In this document: in pieces, positions 1 to 10,376 of the stretch
How the letters are laid out: each line of letters begins with the position of its first letter
How positions within the stretch are numbered: position 1 is the stretch's first letter
NCBI GenBank assembly: GCA_001839685.1
Contig: MLAK01001404.1
Span: 1 to 64,000 of the forward strand
Direction: 5' to 3'
Origin: Tritrichomonas foetus
Taxonomy: Eukaryota > Parabasalia > Tritrichomonadida > Tritrichomonadidae
Length of the DNA: 64,000 bases
Program-made: the position numbers and the translations under genes
The notes under the pieces: model-generated
Seen by the model: only the letters and a program-made list of their open reading frames with translations
What the model was told of the DNA's origin: nothing
Databases searched by the model: none

Positions 1-242
1 TTCAGTAGGTACCATTTCCACTTCCTACTATTACTCATTAATGAAAACATAAATGAAAAATTTTTGATGTCAGTGATGTGGTTCGTTCTATATGTTTTCG
101 GTTTTGTTGTTCTGTTTTTGCTCATTAGTGCCTTCATAAAGTTNNNNTNTATAATACGACATATATCTCTCTNTCGTGAACTAGTGATTTCAAAAAANTT
201 TATTATTTTCAGTAGGTACCATTTCCACTTCCTATTATTACT
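1..242. repeat. 35-bp direct repeat flanking a patch of ambiguous bases
   Basis: Bases 1-35 recur at 208-242 with one difference, and both copies read GSGNGTY then stop on the minus strand. Between them are N at 144-147, 149, 173 and 198. A repeat at both sides of an unresolved stretch suggests a mis-joined or collapsed tandem copy rather than two genuine gene ends. Confidence 0.6.
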
Positions 243-628
243 AACTGTAGTAATAACAGAAAGAAAAATCCTTCAATAATTAGAAATGTAGCAGCTACTC
301 GTTTTCGTATTTCAACACCTGGAAAAATATGAAATATTATTGATATGTAATCCATGGTTTGCAGCATATTTGATCCCTCACCCCAGAATTCGACATATCC
401 GACGCAAAGTGATGGACCAAGTAATTCAATCGTTCTCCAAATAGAAATAAACGTTTGAAGACCGCGCATTTGTGGAGCAACAACAGAAACATAGTCAAAT
501 AGATTAAATAAAAGATTTCTGATTCGTTTGAGTGGAGACTCTTTGATCATGCCTTGATAACGCCTTGAAAGACTTGCTGAAGCTAAAGAATTGGTATAAC
601 CTGTTGAACTCGTTTGCAAGCCGTTCAT
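209..628 (-). CDS. N-terminal part of a multi-pass membrane protein, trichomonad cyclase/PAS type (partial)
   Basis: A 139-residue reading frame begins at the ATG at 628; the codon before it is TTG. It has a Ser/Thr-rich start, then a region with LLFNLFDYVSVVAP and aromatic/hydrophobic stretches, and ends in a strong membrane segment (FLIIEGFFFLLLLQLVIIG). This arrangement resembles the N terminus of the large trichomonad membrane proteins that carry PAS and adenylyl/guanylyl cyclase domains; that assignment is from memory of the family and is an inference. The frame stops at a TGA just where a 35-bp sequence repeated at position 1 lies, next to N bases at 144-149, 173 and 198. The stop may therefore be an assembly effect and the gene may continue leftwards beyond the window. 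Confidence 0.45.
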   Translation of the reverse strand: MNGLQTSSTGYTNSLASASLSRRYQGMIKESPLKRIRNLLFNLFDYVSVVAPQMRGLQTFISIWRTIELLGPSLCVGYVEFWGEGSNMLQTMDYISIIFHIFPGVEIRKRVAATFLIIEGFFFLLLLQLVIIGSGNGTY

Positions 629-2124
629 CAATCAGATAATTTTTGAGAGATAAATTTTGTTTATCCTCTTTTGAATAATTCAAAATACTTCAGAAATATT
701 CGTGAGATTATTTTTCTTTTCTGAATTAATGGTATTTTTTGAGAATTTGAATCACAAATTAAAATAATTGTGAAGCTATGAAAAATGTATACAAAAAGTC
801 GAAATTTTGAAATGAATCAGTAATTTCAATGGTATTTTGCTAGACGATGATTATCAATTAATGAATGAATTATATGATACATATTCATTTTTTTTCTATG
901 TTATACAATTTTCTATATTATCTAACGAAATAAAAAGTTTTGATGACATTTTATGAGAATAATATTAGTGATGAAGAAAAACTTTGAGTGTATAAATAGG
1001 TTCTTTGAATTTTATGGAGCTATTAACATAGTTCTTTAACGAAAGCAACAAATGATCTTTATTCTTTTGAAAATATAAAAATATAAATTATTCCTCAGAA
1101 AAGCTTTCTTTCTTTTTTTTTCTTTTGGAACTGAAAACAAATTGGTTTATTTAAACTTTATGGATATGGTGCATAATACTCTATATGAAATCTTCATTAA
1201 TATTTCACAATAATCAACAGATAATGGTGAAGATCGGCTTTTCTTTTTTATTATGAATTAAAGTTTCACGGATAATGATGGCCAAATGAATTTTCTTTGA
1301 AAATATAAATTTTTCTTAAGATATGTTTCAAAGTTGATGAACTTTTTCTAAAATACATTCAAAGATATTGTGACCGTTGTGAATTACTGTTTCGATTTTC
1401 ACAAAATTGTGAAAGATTCTGATTTTGGTGTAATTAATGCAATACATTTGTTTTTGGAAGAGAAGTGAATTCGTTCGTTTTTTATGGCTTTCGTCAATTC
1501 AAAAATTTTGAATATGCTCATTCAATTGTTTGATATTTTAGGTAGTGAAAAAGTTCTGATCTTAAAAAAAAAAAAGTAAAATTCTCTCAATTTTTTCAAT
1601 TATTTCAAACAAGCCGCTAATAAAGATAAGATCAGAACCATCGCGAAAAGTCTGTCTCATATTGTCTTTTTTCTTCCTTTTTCTTGACCATCCTCCCGAA
1701 AAATAGATGAAATGTTACTATCATTATTTCCCGCCCAAATTATATCATTTTACTCCGAAATTCATATTCTTATTAATTGTCAATGCTTTTCAATTCCTAA
1801 GGCGCATGGATGAAATTGTTAATTGCATCAACTTTTGTGTATTGCCACAAGAAAATTTGAGAAAAAGGAAACAATTTCTTGTAATCCTCAATTTTCAATA
1901 TTCATTGGTTGAATGAATTGAGAAAAGCTTATAAAATTCTTTGGAAACAGGAAGAAAAAAGTAATAATGTAGCCTCAAATTTTTTGTAATATCTGATTTT
2001 TTTATAAGTCGACTTGTTTTAACATAATATTATTAAGAGTCATTATTAATGTGTAAAAAGCGAATTTGAATGAATGACTCTGTTTTTTTAATAATCACAT
2101 TTTCCTCAATCCAGACTAAAGTAA
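629..2124. other. AT-rich intergenic region, nothing supported
   Basis: Long homopolymer A/T runs and short open frames only. A frame around 1127-1468 (+) reads as protein-like text but has four internal stops, which is not fewer than expected at this base composition. No gene or RNA can be supported. Confidence 0.5.
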
Positions 2125-2325
2125 AACAACATGGACTGAAGAAGAAAACAATACACTCATGAATTTGATTACAGAACTTGGTAATAGAAGTTGGTGTTTG
2201 ATTTCATGAAAATGAACAATAGAAGCGATGAACTATGTAGATATCGATTTTTAACAACTCTTAATGGTAAAATGAATATTGAATCTATAGTTAATGAATC
2301 TAAGCTTATCAAACCTCTTGAATAG
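2125..2325 (+). pseudogene. Broken single Myb repeat
   Basis: The plus strand reads TWTEEENNTLMNLITELG followed by NRSWCLIS and a TGA at 2207. In the next frame, from 2206, it continues KMNNRSDELCRYRFLTTLNG. Joined by family spacing this is one Myb/SANT helix set: the first Trp, the EEE stretch, the second Trp, and NRS-x-x-x-C-R-Y-R of the recognition helix. Exactly one base is missing between the two halves, so the copy is frameshifted. There is no start codon upstream (TAA directly before). A relic of a trichomonad Myb gene, 0.5 kb from a second Myb-like fragment. Confidence 0.6.
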
Positions 2326-2533
2326 TCACCCATTCTATAAAAAATAGATAGCAATGGACAATCAGAACAGAATACAGGTGGAAATAGTAAGTCTAGTGAA
2401 AAAATTTGGTGTGAATCATAAAATTGTTTAAAATGAAGATGAATTATAAAATATTTTTTGTTAATTCTTTAAAGTTGTTTTATTATTCAAATAATCAGAA
2501 ATTTAATAACCAAGTTAGTTCAGCAATATTTCG

Positions 2534-2758
2534 ATGGTGAATGGGATGTATAATAACCTAATAAAATTTCAATACAACAACAATCTCTACTTTCAAGTAA
2601 TTCCAATGATGAACATTTCTATAAGTAACTCTATTAGTAATTCTCTGAACAATTCCATCAACTATTCTATGAACAATTCTATAAATACTATTCCGACTAA
2701 TTTTCCTAACAATATACCAATGAATATTAATTTTTGCAATGTTTACAAATTCCTTTGA
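2534..2758 (+). other. Asn/Ser/Ile-rich open frame, possibly the tail of the broken Myb
   Basis: A 74-codon open frame rich in Asn, Ser and Ile (repeats of the type SNSISNSLNNS). Low-complexity Asn-rich tails are common after trichomonad Myb domains, and this frame lies 0.2 kb downstream of the broken Myb repeat on the same strand. It has no domain of its own, and an independent gene is unlikely. Confidence 0.25.
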
Positions 2759-2771
2759 ATTAATTCAGAAA

Positions 2772-2855
2772 ATGTGTTTAAAATTGGAGAGAATATCTCA
2801 AAAAAGATTCTTTACATTTGAAGAAGAACTTCAGGAATTGCTTTCATGTGATTGA
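2772..2855 (+). pseudogene. N-terminal Myb-like fragment overlapping the kinase gene 3' end
   Basis: A 27-residue frame starts MCLKLERISQKRFFTFEEEL and continues QELLSCD. The KRFFTFEEELQELL part matches the usual start of a trichomonad Myb repeat (basic residues, aromatic, EEE/EED, hydrophobic helix). It then stops inside the last codons of the gene on the other strand (2831-3457). Probably a truncated Myb copy. Confidence 0.35.
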
Positions 2856-3457
2856 ACTTCGGTGTAGATAAATCGTTTTAAAAAATGATCAACATTTTCC
2901 ACAGTTGTTGCAAGTGGATCAGTAGCATTAAGAGTTAGAGGTGGTTTTTCCCATGAAGATGGCTTTCGATATTCTGGATGTTGAATTGCTTCTTTCCACA
3001 CAATCTGTTCGAAATAATCACAAATAAATCTCGGATGAAATGTAGGTTTGTAACTTTTTATGTCTGCTGGAACATCTTCAAAATAGATTCGTTTGAATCT
3101 TCGATTTAACGCAATTTTGAAATCTTTATTAAAATCATATTCAATGTTTATAAGAACATCAACAGAATTAATAAAAAATTCTTCACAAAATAAAATGAAT
3201 CCATCCAAAAAAATGATTCGATTTTTTGGAATTTGTTGAAAGTTTCTCAATAAGAGTTTCCATTCTACTGATTCAGGACAGTCATTATTATAAGTATGAA
3301 TCGTATCAAGCTCTATAGGTGGCATATCTCTCATCCTTTTAAAATAAGCATCAACATTGAGAACTACTGCGTTGTATTTATGAGCGAAATGTTGTACTAA
3401 TGTTGATTTGCCACTAGTTGAAGGACCTGTAAAAGCAAACACTCGATATTCACTCAT
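2831..3457 (-). CDS. Nicotinamide riboside kinase-like P-loop kinase
   Basis: A 208-residue enzyme with a Walker A loop near the start (GPSTSGKST, residues 11-19), an Asp in NVDAYFKR that fits the acceptor-substrate site, the DGFILF segment typical of the NRK/uridine kinase fold, and a lid region rich in Arg (NRRFKRIYF). The YFEQIVWKEAIQHPEYR block lines up with the YF...VWPMYLKYRQ segment of human NRK1. The family phosphorylates nicotinamide riboside to NMN for NAD salvage in the cytosol; a uridine kinase role cannot be excluded. Length fits NRK (about 200). A TCATA initiator lies at 3461-3465 on the same strand, a few bases before the ATG, which supports this start. Confidence 0.65.
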   Translation of the reverse strand: MSEYRVFAFTGPSTSGKSTLVQHFAHKYNAVVLNVDAYFKRMRDMPPIELDTIHTYNNDCPESVEWKLLLRNFQQIPKNRIIFLDGFILFCEEFFINSVDVLINIEYDFNKDFKIALNRRFKRIYFEDVPADIKSYKPTFHPRFICDYFEQIVWKEAIQHPEYRKPSSWEKPPLTLNATDPLATTVENVDHFLKRFIYTEVQSHESNS

Positions 3458-3642
3458 TTTTATGATTAAAATTTCGGCAAAATTTCACATTTATTCAATT
3501 AACAACTTTTTTTGAAGAATTCCATCATTCGAGCCTTTGACAATTTTTTGCTTTGAAAAATTGAAGGTTAACAATTTTGAATGCATAATATTTTGAATGA
3601 ATACTTCAACATGTTGAGACATTGTCGCGAATTTGCTTCGAA

Positions 3643-5232
3643 TCAACGTATTGTAGGAGTGGTTGTATCATGTTCATCAATATCATTTCTAAATGGATCT
3701 TCACTGGTTTCCACTGACAATACACTGGTTTGAGTAATAAAGTTAGCTGAAATTGGTGTTGTAAACAATTGTGATGGCTTTTTAGTTTCCTGAAAAGCTT
3801 CATTCTCTAAATTATTGACAGATGTATCGTCACATGATTCCCTCTTCTTTTTCCTCTTTTGAAAACAGACTATAAATAATACAATAAGTACGACTACAAC
3901 AACTGCTCCTATCACGATGCCAGAAATTGCACCTGGGCTGAGTTTGTCTGAATTATCAATAATATTATCATCAATATTATTATCTGTGAAAATATCAGTT
4001 GGCTCATCAGCAATAGTAAATGTTGATGTTGCTTCTTTATATGGATTTATTATTTTTCCATTTTCATATGTGAGTAAAGGTTCATAGATGCAACCAGCTG
4101 TCACCATTTTAGTATTATCATCATTTGTGAAACAATTAGAAATTGTTGGATAATCAGAACCAGCATGAATTACTGCAAAAGATGCTTGAGGAACATTAAC
4201 AATTATTTCTGGGTTTGCTGAATAAAATTTATTGATTACACTTGGACTAACTACATAGATATTTTCTATATTCAGCACTCCTGGATTTAAATAATAAATA
4301 TTAAATACAGCAAGTCTTGTATTAATATTGGAATTATTATTGTAAATAAAAGAACAATTAACAATATCTATAAAATTGATTGATAACATTGATATCATAT
4401 CATAGCATTCAAAAACACTATAACAAACTTGATTAATTAGTTTCATATAGTGAATAATGGAACTATCTTCAATATGCTTTGAAAAAAATGCACTTGTTAT
4501 ATCAGTTTTATCATTGTTATTCGTCATATTAACATATTCAACTTTGATATTGTTTGCATAAAGTTTTCCTTGTCCCTCAACAATTTTGTTTTCTTGTTCT
4601 GGATCAGACTGACAATCTTCAAATGTTGATTCATAAAGATGAAATTCAAAATATCTTTCTCTTGCACCAACATGAACCAATAGAACGCCACTTTTATAAT
4701 GATCTACGCTTGAACTATAGCATTTATGAAATAAACAGTGCGTTATTTTAACATCCCCATTAATCCATCCACCTAAAATCTCTTGAACGTAAATTGCCCC
4801 TGCTTCGCCATTTGTGCTGCAATATATAAATTGACATTCTGTGACTGTCAAATTGGATGACCTTCTATAATAAATGGCTCCACCAGGATCACCATAATAA
4901 TTCGAGCAGTTTTCAAATATACAATTTACAATTGATGTTGATGTATCCAATTCATTTGTAAATATGTAAGAAGTTGAAAAATTTTGATTATTGATTTGTT
5001 CTTGATTTGAGTCAATGAAAATGGGACTTTTGGAAAACATTTGAAATTTTGATGATTTGATCTTCATGTTAATTGGTGAATAGCTACAAATAAAAGAATA
5101 AAAACTTTTTGCTATCTGAAATTGATTAAGATAATAGCTCTGATAAGTTCTCGTTGTAGATGGAGTAAACAAGGAATACTTAGTGGTTGCGTACATCATT
5201 AGGTGAGTAAGTGAGACATTTAACCAAAGCAT
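3643..5232 (-). CDS. Type I surface protein with polymorphic-membrane-protein-like beta-helix repeats
   Basis: 529 residues. The ectodomain has repeats of the form F-x-N-C...GGAIYY and FIYC...GEAGAIYV, typical of the Pmp (Chlamydia-type) right-handed beta-helix proteins expanded in trichomonads. It also has many Cys and N-glycosylation-type NxS/T sites. Near residues 432-456 there is a single hydrophobic helix (ISGIVIGAVVVVVLIVLFIV) followed by a basic stop-transfer cluster (KRKKKR) and a cytoplasmic tail of about 70 residues. The N terminus (MLWLNVSLTHLMMYATT) is a weak signal peptide, so the true 5' end could lie upstream; no splice signals were seen. Likely a cell-surface protein; adhesion is a family-level guess. 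Confidence 0.65.
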   Translation of the reverse strand: MLWLNVSLTHLMMYATTKYSLFTPSTTRTYQSYYLNQFQIAKSFYSFICSYSPINMKIKSSKFQMFSKSPIFIDSNQEQINNQNFSTSYIFTNELDTSTSIVNCIFENCSNYYGDPGGAIYYRRSSNLTVTECQFIYCSTNGEAGAIYVQEILGGWINGDVKITHCLFHKCYSSSVDHYKSGVLLVHVGARERYFEFHLYESTFEDCQSDPEQENKIVEGQGKLYANNIKVEYVNMTNNNDKTDITSAFFSKHIEDSSIIHYMKLINQVCYSVFECYDMISMLSINFIDIVNCSFIYNNNSNINTRLAVFNIYYLNPGVLNIENIYVVSPSVINKFYSANPEIIVNVPQASFAVIHAGSDYPTISNCFTNDDNTKMVTAGCIYEPLLTYENGKIINPYKEATSTFTIADEPTDIFTDNNIDDNIIDNSDKLSPGAISGIVIGAVVVVVLIVLFIVCFQKRKKKRESCDDTSVNNLENEAFQETKKPSQLFTTPISANFITQTSVLSVETSEDPFRNDIDEHDTTTPTIR

Positions 5233-6169
5233 AGACGAAATAAAATTCTATTTTTTTGTAAAGAAATTAATACATTATAAACTGTTTTCTGTAATTTGAT
5301 TTTTTGGTTCAGTGGAAACTTACCTGCACCCTGAAAATTGATACAAGATATGTCACTGCATTCCCATCTTTTTAAGTGCTTATTATATACAATTATTGTT
5401 ATCATAGAATTTAACCTGCTCACTTCACGTTTTTCAATATATGAATTTCATGATTATATATAATGAATGACGAGTTTTGAAGAAAAAAAAGTATTTTTCG
5501 GATTTTACTATGAATTTCACAATTAATTCATGAAACTGTAAAAATTGAGTTCGTTTTCAATAGGATTGAAGATTTTTGAATGCAATAAATCGTACATATT
5601 AATGATTACCAAATACTTCTGTGATCAATCATTATTAATCCTTATTTATCCTCTAATTTTAACCAGATATTTCAAGCAAGTGAGTTGAAAATAGTTCTAG
5701 ATTTAATTTTTCCAGAATTCAAAAAATATTAAAATTATGGAAAAAAACAATAACATTTATTGAAAAGACAAATGAGATCTCGATGAGCACAAACATGATA
5801 CTTATCAATCAATATTCTAATGAAATAAAAGTAATTAAGATGTTGAAAATTATTTGGAAATATAATGGAACTGAATCCATTTTCATGATTCATGAATGAC
5901 ACTGTATATGAAGGCTGAAAACAACAATAGTTAAATGATGAGGGAAAAATTGAGATGATGGAAATTACTCAACAATCTCAAGAAGCTGACTGTTCAAAAG
6001 TTTTATAATTTTTTTGACACTTTCCGTGAGAGGGAAAGATTTTTTAAAAGAATAAACCAATTTTTCGAATGTATAAATGACATTTGTCATGTATTCACAT
6101 AGAAAAATTCAATATATAATCAAAATTAAGAAACTATTGATGGAAATAGTTCTTTACCTCAAATTATTC
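5233..6169. other. Intergenic region between divergent surface/secreted genes
   Basis: AT-rich sequence upstream of the minus-strand Pmp-like gene and the plus-strand DUF5057-like gene. A 45-codon frame with aromatic-rich text ends near 6109 but has no ATG. No other feature was recognised. Confidence 0.4.
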
Positions 6170-6194
6170 TCATATTTTTCTTTTGTCCCACTTG

Positions 6195-7784
6195 ATGATA
6201 TTTACACTCATACTATGCGCAAAATCTCTAACACTTGAATATGACCAAACTCTTGCTGATGGAAAAGGAGGGGTGAAACTAGACTGGAGTGATATTGAGG
6301 GATTTTACACACATTTTAGAATATTGCGATATAAAAATAACGAGAGTCCCCAAACCATTAGTGCAATGGATTTTATTAGTGGTGATACAGTAAAAGTACT
6401 TAATGTTTATCCTGTTGGCCATAATGACAGAGGAATTGACAAAGTCACAATAACTTACAAAAATCGAGATTCAGATGAGGAGGTTTCGGAAGAGGTTTTT
6501 AAGAGTGCACTATTAAAAATATGGATGGAAGGTGGGAAATACACTCAAAATGGTCAAGAATATGATTTTACTCCATATGGTGCATTGATTTCTGGCACAG
6601 AAGAAAAACAATTGATATACGTAGATAAGATGCCAAGTGATGAATTTACACAAAATGAAGGATATAAACAAATTTGGGACTATGATGTTGTAATGTTAGG
6701 AACATGGGACACAAATAATGCGAATACTCAAACTGTAAATATTGGTAACCAATATACAAATCAAGAACTCGATGCATATTTGAAAGCAGGATTTGGGATT
6801 TTGTTTGGGCATGATACTCTTGGATATCGATATGGAAATAATAACTCATACGGTGAATTCGCATCAAGACTAAATATGAAAGTTGGAATGTGGGAAAATA
6901 GTCCAAAACAGGGATCTGCATATGATTACAATTATTCAACTAGTTTTTGGGGAGCAAATGTCACAATAAAGAAAGAAGGTTTATTGACAAGTTATCCATG
7001 GGATATTGGTGGAGTAGGTACCAAATTACGTGTTCCATATTCACATACATGTGCTCAACTTGCTTTTGGAGATGTTTGGTTAGATTTCGAAGAGTTTGAA
7101 ACGGAGGATTCCAATAAAAAATTAGAAGAACCAAAGGGGGAATACGCTGATGCTAATTTCAAGTTTTATTTAACAAGTAATAACAACATTGCTATGATTC
7201 AGACTGGTCATAAAAATTGTGAGTCAACTGATGATGAAAGGAAAATTATCGCAAATACACTATTCTATTTGAAACAAAGGAGTAATAAGAAAGACCTAAT
7301 CGACAATGATGCAAGAGATTATGAATCACCAAATAATCCAACTATATCTTTTACGAATGTTTTATCGAGTCTGATAACAGCTCAATTGTACTCTGATGAT
7401 GTTGGAACGAAGTATGGGTACATAATCCATTGTTATAATGATGTTAAAGCGGAAACTCCTGTATATTCCACAGAAATTGCCAACATTACTATTACATCAA
7501 ATATAAAAGGATATTACTATCTTGTGAACTCTGAAGAAAATGCGGTAAATATTGATAAAAGTATATTTCTGTTCACAAGTACTGGTGAAGTTGAAATACC
7601 AAATGAAGAGTTAGGCATTAATGTATATTTACATGCATTTTCTGTTGATAATAATGGTCATGAGTCTCAAATTGTTACTACTAGAGTTCCTACAATGACT
7701 AATTATTTCACTCAAGAGTTTCATCCTTATTCAATATATGATGCATTTAATCTAATGATTTTCTCCATTTTTATGAAGGAGTAA
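6195..7784 (+). CDS. Secreted protein with DUF5057-like region
   Basis: 529 residues from the ATG at 6195; an upstream in-frame TTG at 6183 is not needed, and a TCATA initiator sits at 6170-6174. The protein begins with a short signal peptide (MIFTLILCAKSLTLEY). Next is a fibronectin-III-like strand pattern (KLDWSDIEGFYTHFRILRY). The core has VKVLNVYP, DYDVVMLGTWDTNN and AYLKAGFGILFGHDT, which recall the DUF5057 surface proteins of gut Firmicutes, and a second beta-rich domain follows (GTKYGYIIHCYND). There is no membrane anchor, so it is probably secreted. The family match is recognised by motif only and its biochemical role is unknown. Acquisition from a gut bacterium is plausible but unproven. 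Confidence 0.5.
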   Translation: MIFTLILCAKSLTLEYDQTLADGKGGVKLDWSDIEGFYTHFRILRYKNNESPQTISAMDFISGDTVKVLNVYPVGHNDRGIDKVTITYKNRDSDEEVSEEVFKSALLKIWMEGGKYTQNGQEYDFTPYGALISGTEEKQLIYVDKMPSDEFTQNEGYKQIWDYDVVMLGTWDTNNANTQTVNIGNQYTNQELDAYLKAGFGILFGHDTLGYRYGNNNSYGEFASRLNMKVGMWENSPKQGSAYDYNYSTSFWGANVTIKKEGLLTSYPWDIGGVGTKLRVPYSHTCAQLAFGDVWLDFEEFETEDSNKKLEEPKGEYADANFKFYLTSNNNIAMIQTGHKNCESTDDERKIIANTLFYLKQRSNKKDLIDNDARDYESPNNPTISFTNVLSSLITAQLYSDDVGTKYGYIIHCYNDVKAETPVYSTEIANITITSNIKGYYYLVNSEENAVNIDKSIFLFTSTGEVEIPNEELGINVYLHAFSVDNNGHESQIVTTRVPTMTNYFTQEFHPYSIYDAFNLMIFSIFMKE

Positions 7785-8595
7785 AATTTGGTACGATCAC
7801 TTTTACTTTGTTTTACATATTTGATTATCCAATTCTATCTTGAAAAAAATAATGTCATCATCAGATAGAGTATATTTGCCATATTCAGAATAATTTCTTT
7901 TGATAATTGAAATGTCATTTTATCACAGAAATTAACCCTCCTTATCAAAATGAACTTCCTTCACAATTTCTGATTTTGCTTCAGAATATTCAATAGATTG
8001 AACAAATGGAGGTTTATATAGAATTAACGAACTGATTAGTCATGCTTCCAAGAAATATCTTTCTATGCTGAATATAATTTTTTTGATAATTCTTCATGAT
8101 AAGGCAATGTGAGGAATCTATGAAAAGGAATGTATTATGACAAAACGTTCAGAAAAAAATGATAAATGATTTATATCAAATAACTAGAATTGATTTCCCC
8201 ATGATCTGAATGATATGATTCTAAATTTCATTTTAATTCCGATTTTAAGGTTCTCGAAGAAGGGTTGATTTTTCTGATAATCAATTCAAATTTTTCTTAT
8301 TCGTCAATAATAAAATTTGAGTAAAAATCAAATACAATGAATTCAATATATTTTAAATTCGAACGCAAATTGAGGTTCTCTTACTGAAAACGATTTGTTT
8401 ATTATTTAGGGGTAATATTCTATATTGTATGAAAACTCTACATCTATATTATTATATCAAAGAGATAACGTTATTATTTTGGCGGAATTTTTGAATCAAA
8501 ACTTCATATTTTTTTCAGTTCTTTTTCCTAATGTGTTTCTCAAACTTTGTGATCATTCATTTGAAGTTAATTCAATTTGCTAGAAACTCAAAATA
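7785..8595. other. Intergenic region with possible decayed coding text
   Basis: On the minus strand, segments between 7803 and about 8400 read as protein-like text (for example NYSEYGKYTLSDDD and YKPPFVQSIEYSEAKSE) but are cut by many stops and a frame change. No family is recognised, so no gene is called. The last 25 bases hold initiator-like TCACT and TCATT for the next gene. Confidence 0.3.
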
Positions 8596-8618
8596 TCACT
8601 TCAGTAATCATTTTTTAG

Positions 8619-9098
8619 ATGAAAAGTTTTCATTGTAAACCTATATCACCATTAATATCACCACCAACAAAGACATTCCCAGATATTGTCAAACCCCGTT
8701 CACCTCAGATTAATCACATTGCTAAGAATCCATTTAGACAGACATTACAACCTACCACAGCTCGAGGTCCTATACTTAAAAACTTAGATAGTGGTAAAGG
8801 GACGCATTGCAAATTTGATAATACTTGTAATAAAAAAGAGTTAAGTAGTATCAATAAAGCAATAAGTGCAAATTCTTTAGAGTTAACAGAAGAAAAAAAT
8901 CCAAAACTTAGAAGAAGGATCAATTCCTATACAAATCCTGATGAAATTACTTTGAGACGCGTAAGAGAAATAATTCAAGCAAGAATAGAAAACGAGATTT
9001 CAAATGAAACTGATACAATTCTTGAGGTTCCGATTTGTGCTGAAGAGGTTCAACAAAATAACAATACAGTTAACAGTGAATGGGCGATGTCCTATTAG
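8619..9098 (+). CDS. Hypothetical basic protein
   Basis: 159 residues, not recognised. The first third is Pro/Lys-rich (CKPISPLISPPTKTFPDIVK) and probably disordered. The second half has a basic helix (NPKLRRRINSY) followed by an amphipathic helix (TLRRVREIIQARIENEISNE), which could bind a partner. Initiator-like TCACT (8596-8600) and TCATT (8608-8612) lie just before the ATG. Codon use looks ordinary for the window and supports a real gene; function unknown. Confidence 0.5.
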   Translation: MKSFHCKPISPLISPPTKTFPDIVKPRSPQINHIAKNPFRQTLQPTTARGPILKNLDSGKGTHCKFDNTCNKKELSSINKAISANSLELTEEKNPKLRRRINSYTNPDEITLRRVREIIQARIENEISNETDTILEVPICAEEVQQNNNTVNSEWAMSY

Positions 9099-9761
9099 TG
9101 AAGCTTTTTCACGAAGCGTCACTCATAAGGTTGGAAAATTATTTTTCCATTATATATAAATGTTTGATAGTTTTTTCACTTATTATTCCTTTATTCAATA
9201 TTTATTACTATTTTTGATCATTAAAATACGACAAATCAGGTAATAAAATCAATAAAATCATTGGCCAATATTTTGAGAAACAATCATCATGATTTAACTA
9301 TAATTTTACTAAACATACTGAAATGTTACATAATCAAGCTCAACATTCCAAAAAAAATACATATCATCGAGTGATTATTAATCTAAAGGAATAATTTTTG
9401 AATCATGTAAATAAACGGATATATTCATAAAAAGTACCCAAAAAGTTTATTTAAACCATGAGAATAATAGCACTTTCAGCAGTAAACTACTAAATATCAT
9501 TCATTCAGAAATATTTATAACACTCAAATTTCAAGATCATTTACAGCGAAAATAATGTAAGAGGAAAAAAATTTGTGTTGGTGCAAAAAATAAATAATTT
9601 TCAAATTACAATAATTTCCAACTCACATCAGTTTTCTTGGAATTTACTTGGTAGTTACCAATAATGATTGCTACTGAATATTTTTCAATCCATAATTCTG
9701 GATATAATATAAAAAGATTGGAAAGAAATGGAGAAATTTTTTTTCTCTTCAAAATTTTGAA
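9099..9761. other. Intergenic, nothing recognised
   Basis: Low-complexity A/T sequence. The short open frame across 9664-9921 uses no recognisable domain and runs through the inverted repeat at 9762, so it is not called. Confidence 0.4.
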
Positions 9762-9789
9762 TCACTCGTACAACTTTTTCTCAAAATTC
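9762..9789 (+). repeat. 28-bp inverted repeat, left copy
   Basis: This 28-bp segment (begins TCACTCGTACAAC) is the exact reverse complement of 12888-12915. The two copies enclose 3154 bp. No clear target-site duplication is visible outside. Confidence 0.7.
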
Positions 9790-10376
9790 GGTTTTTTAAA
9801 AAATGACTTTTCAGACCTGAGATTTTCCCAAATTGGGAGAATTTTGTGTGGAAATGTATATCCAGAGCCGCGAAACCCTATTGTAAAGAGAAAGTTTGGT
9901 ATGAAAAAAATTATAATATGATTTGCGAGAATTTTTTTCTACTTAATAAAAACAGGGGGAATTTTGATATGTTGTGAGATTTTTGTTCTTATATATATTT
10001 CACGAAATAAAATCAATAAATCATAAATTGTCTGTAAATTTAATATATATTCGTTTTTTGGAATTGGCTTTTATATAGCTTTAAAATATTCGTATGCATT
10101 ACCCATGAGTTACCAACAATATGGTCATCCTTTATTCGTATAAATTTAGAAATCATCAGAGACTCCCGTTCCAAAAACAAGTTTTTATTTTTCTATGAAA
10201 AATGTAAAATGAATTTGAGAGCATGATTATTTAAAAAATTGAAAGTGTTCACAATATTGAATACAATATCAAAAAACATGAAGTTGTTATTACTATTGTT
10301 GTGATATTATCGCTATGAGAGCATTATCTTTCTATATTTATGTAGGGTGGCGGAAAATGGCTAACCCAAGCTTTTA

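Noticed and set aside
1127..1468. Protein-like text in one plus-strand frame
   Set aside because: It has four internal stops over 114 codons, which is not fewer than expected for random DNA of this base composition, and no family match.
7803..8400. Protein-like minus-strand segments downstream of the secreted protein gene
   Set aside because: Several stops and a frame change, no family match; composition alone does not support a pseudogene call.
9664..9921. 85-codon frame
   Set aside because: No domain and it runs across the 28-bp inverted repeat; likely chance.
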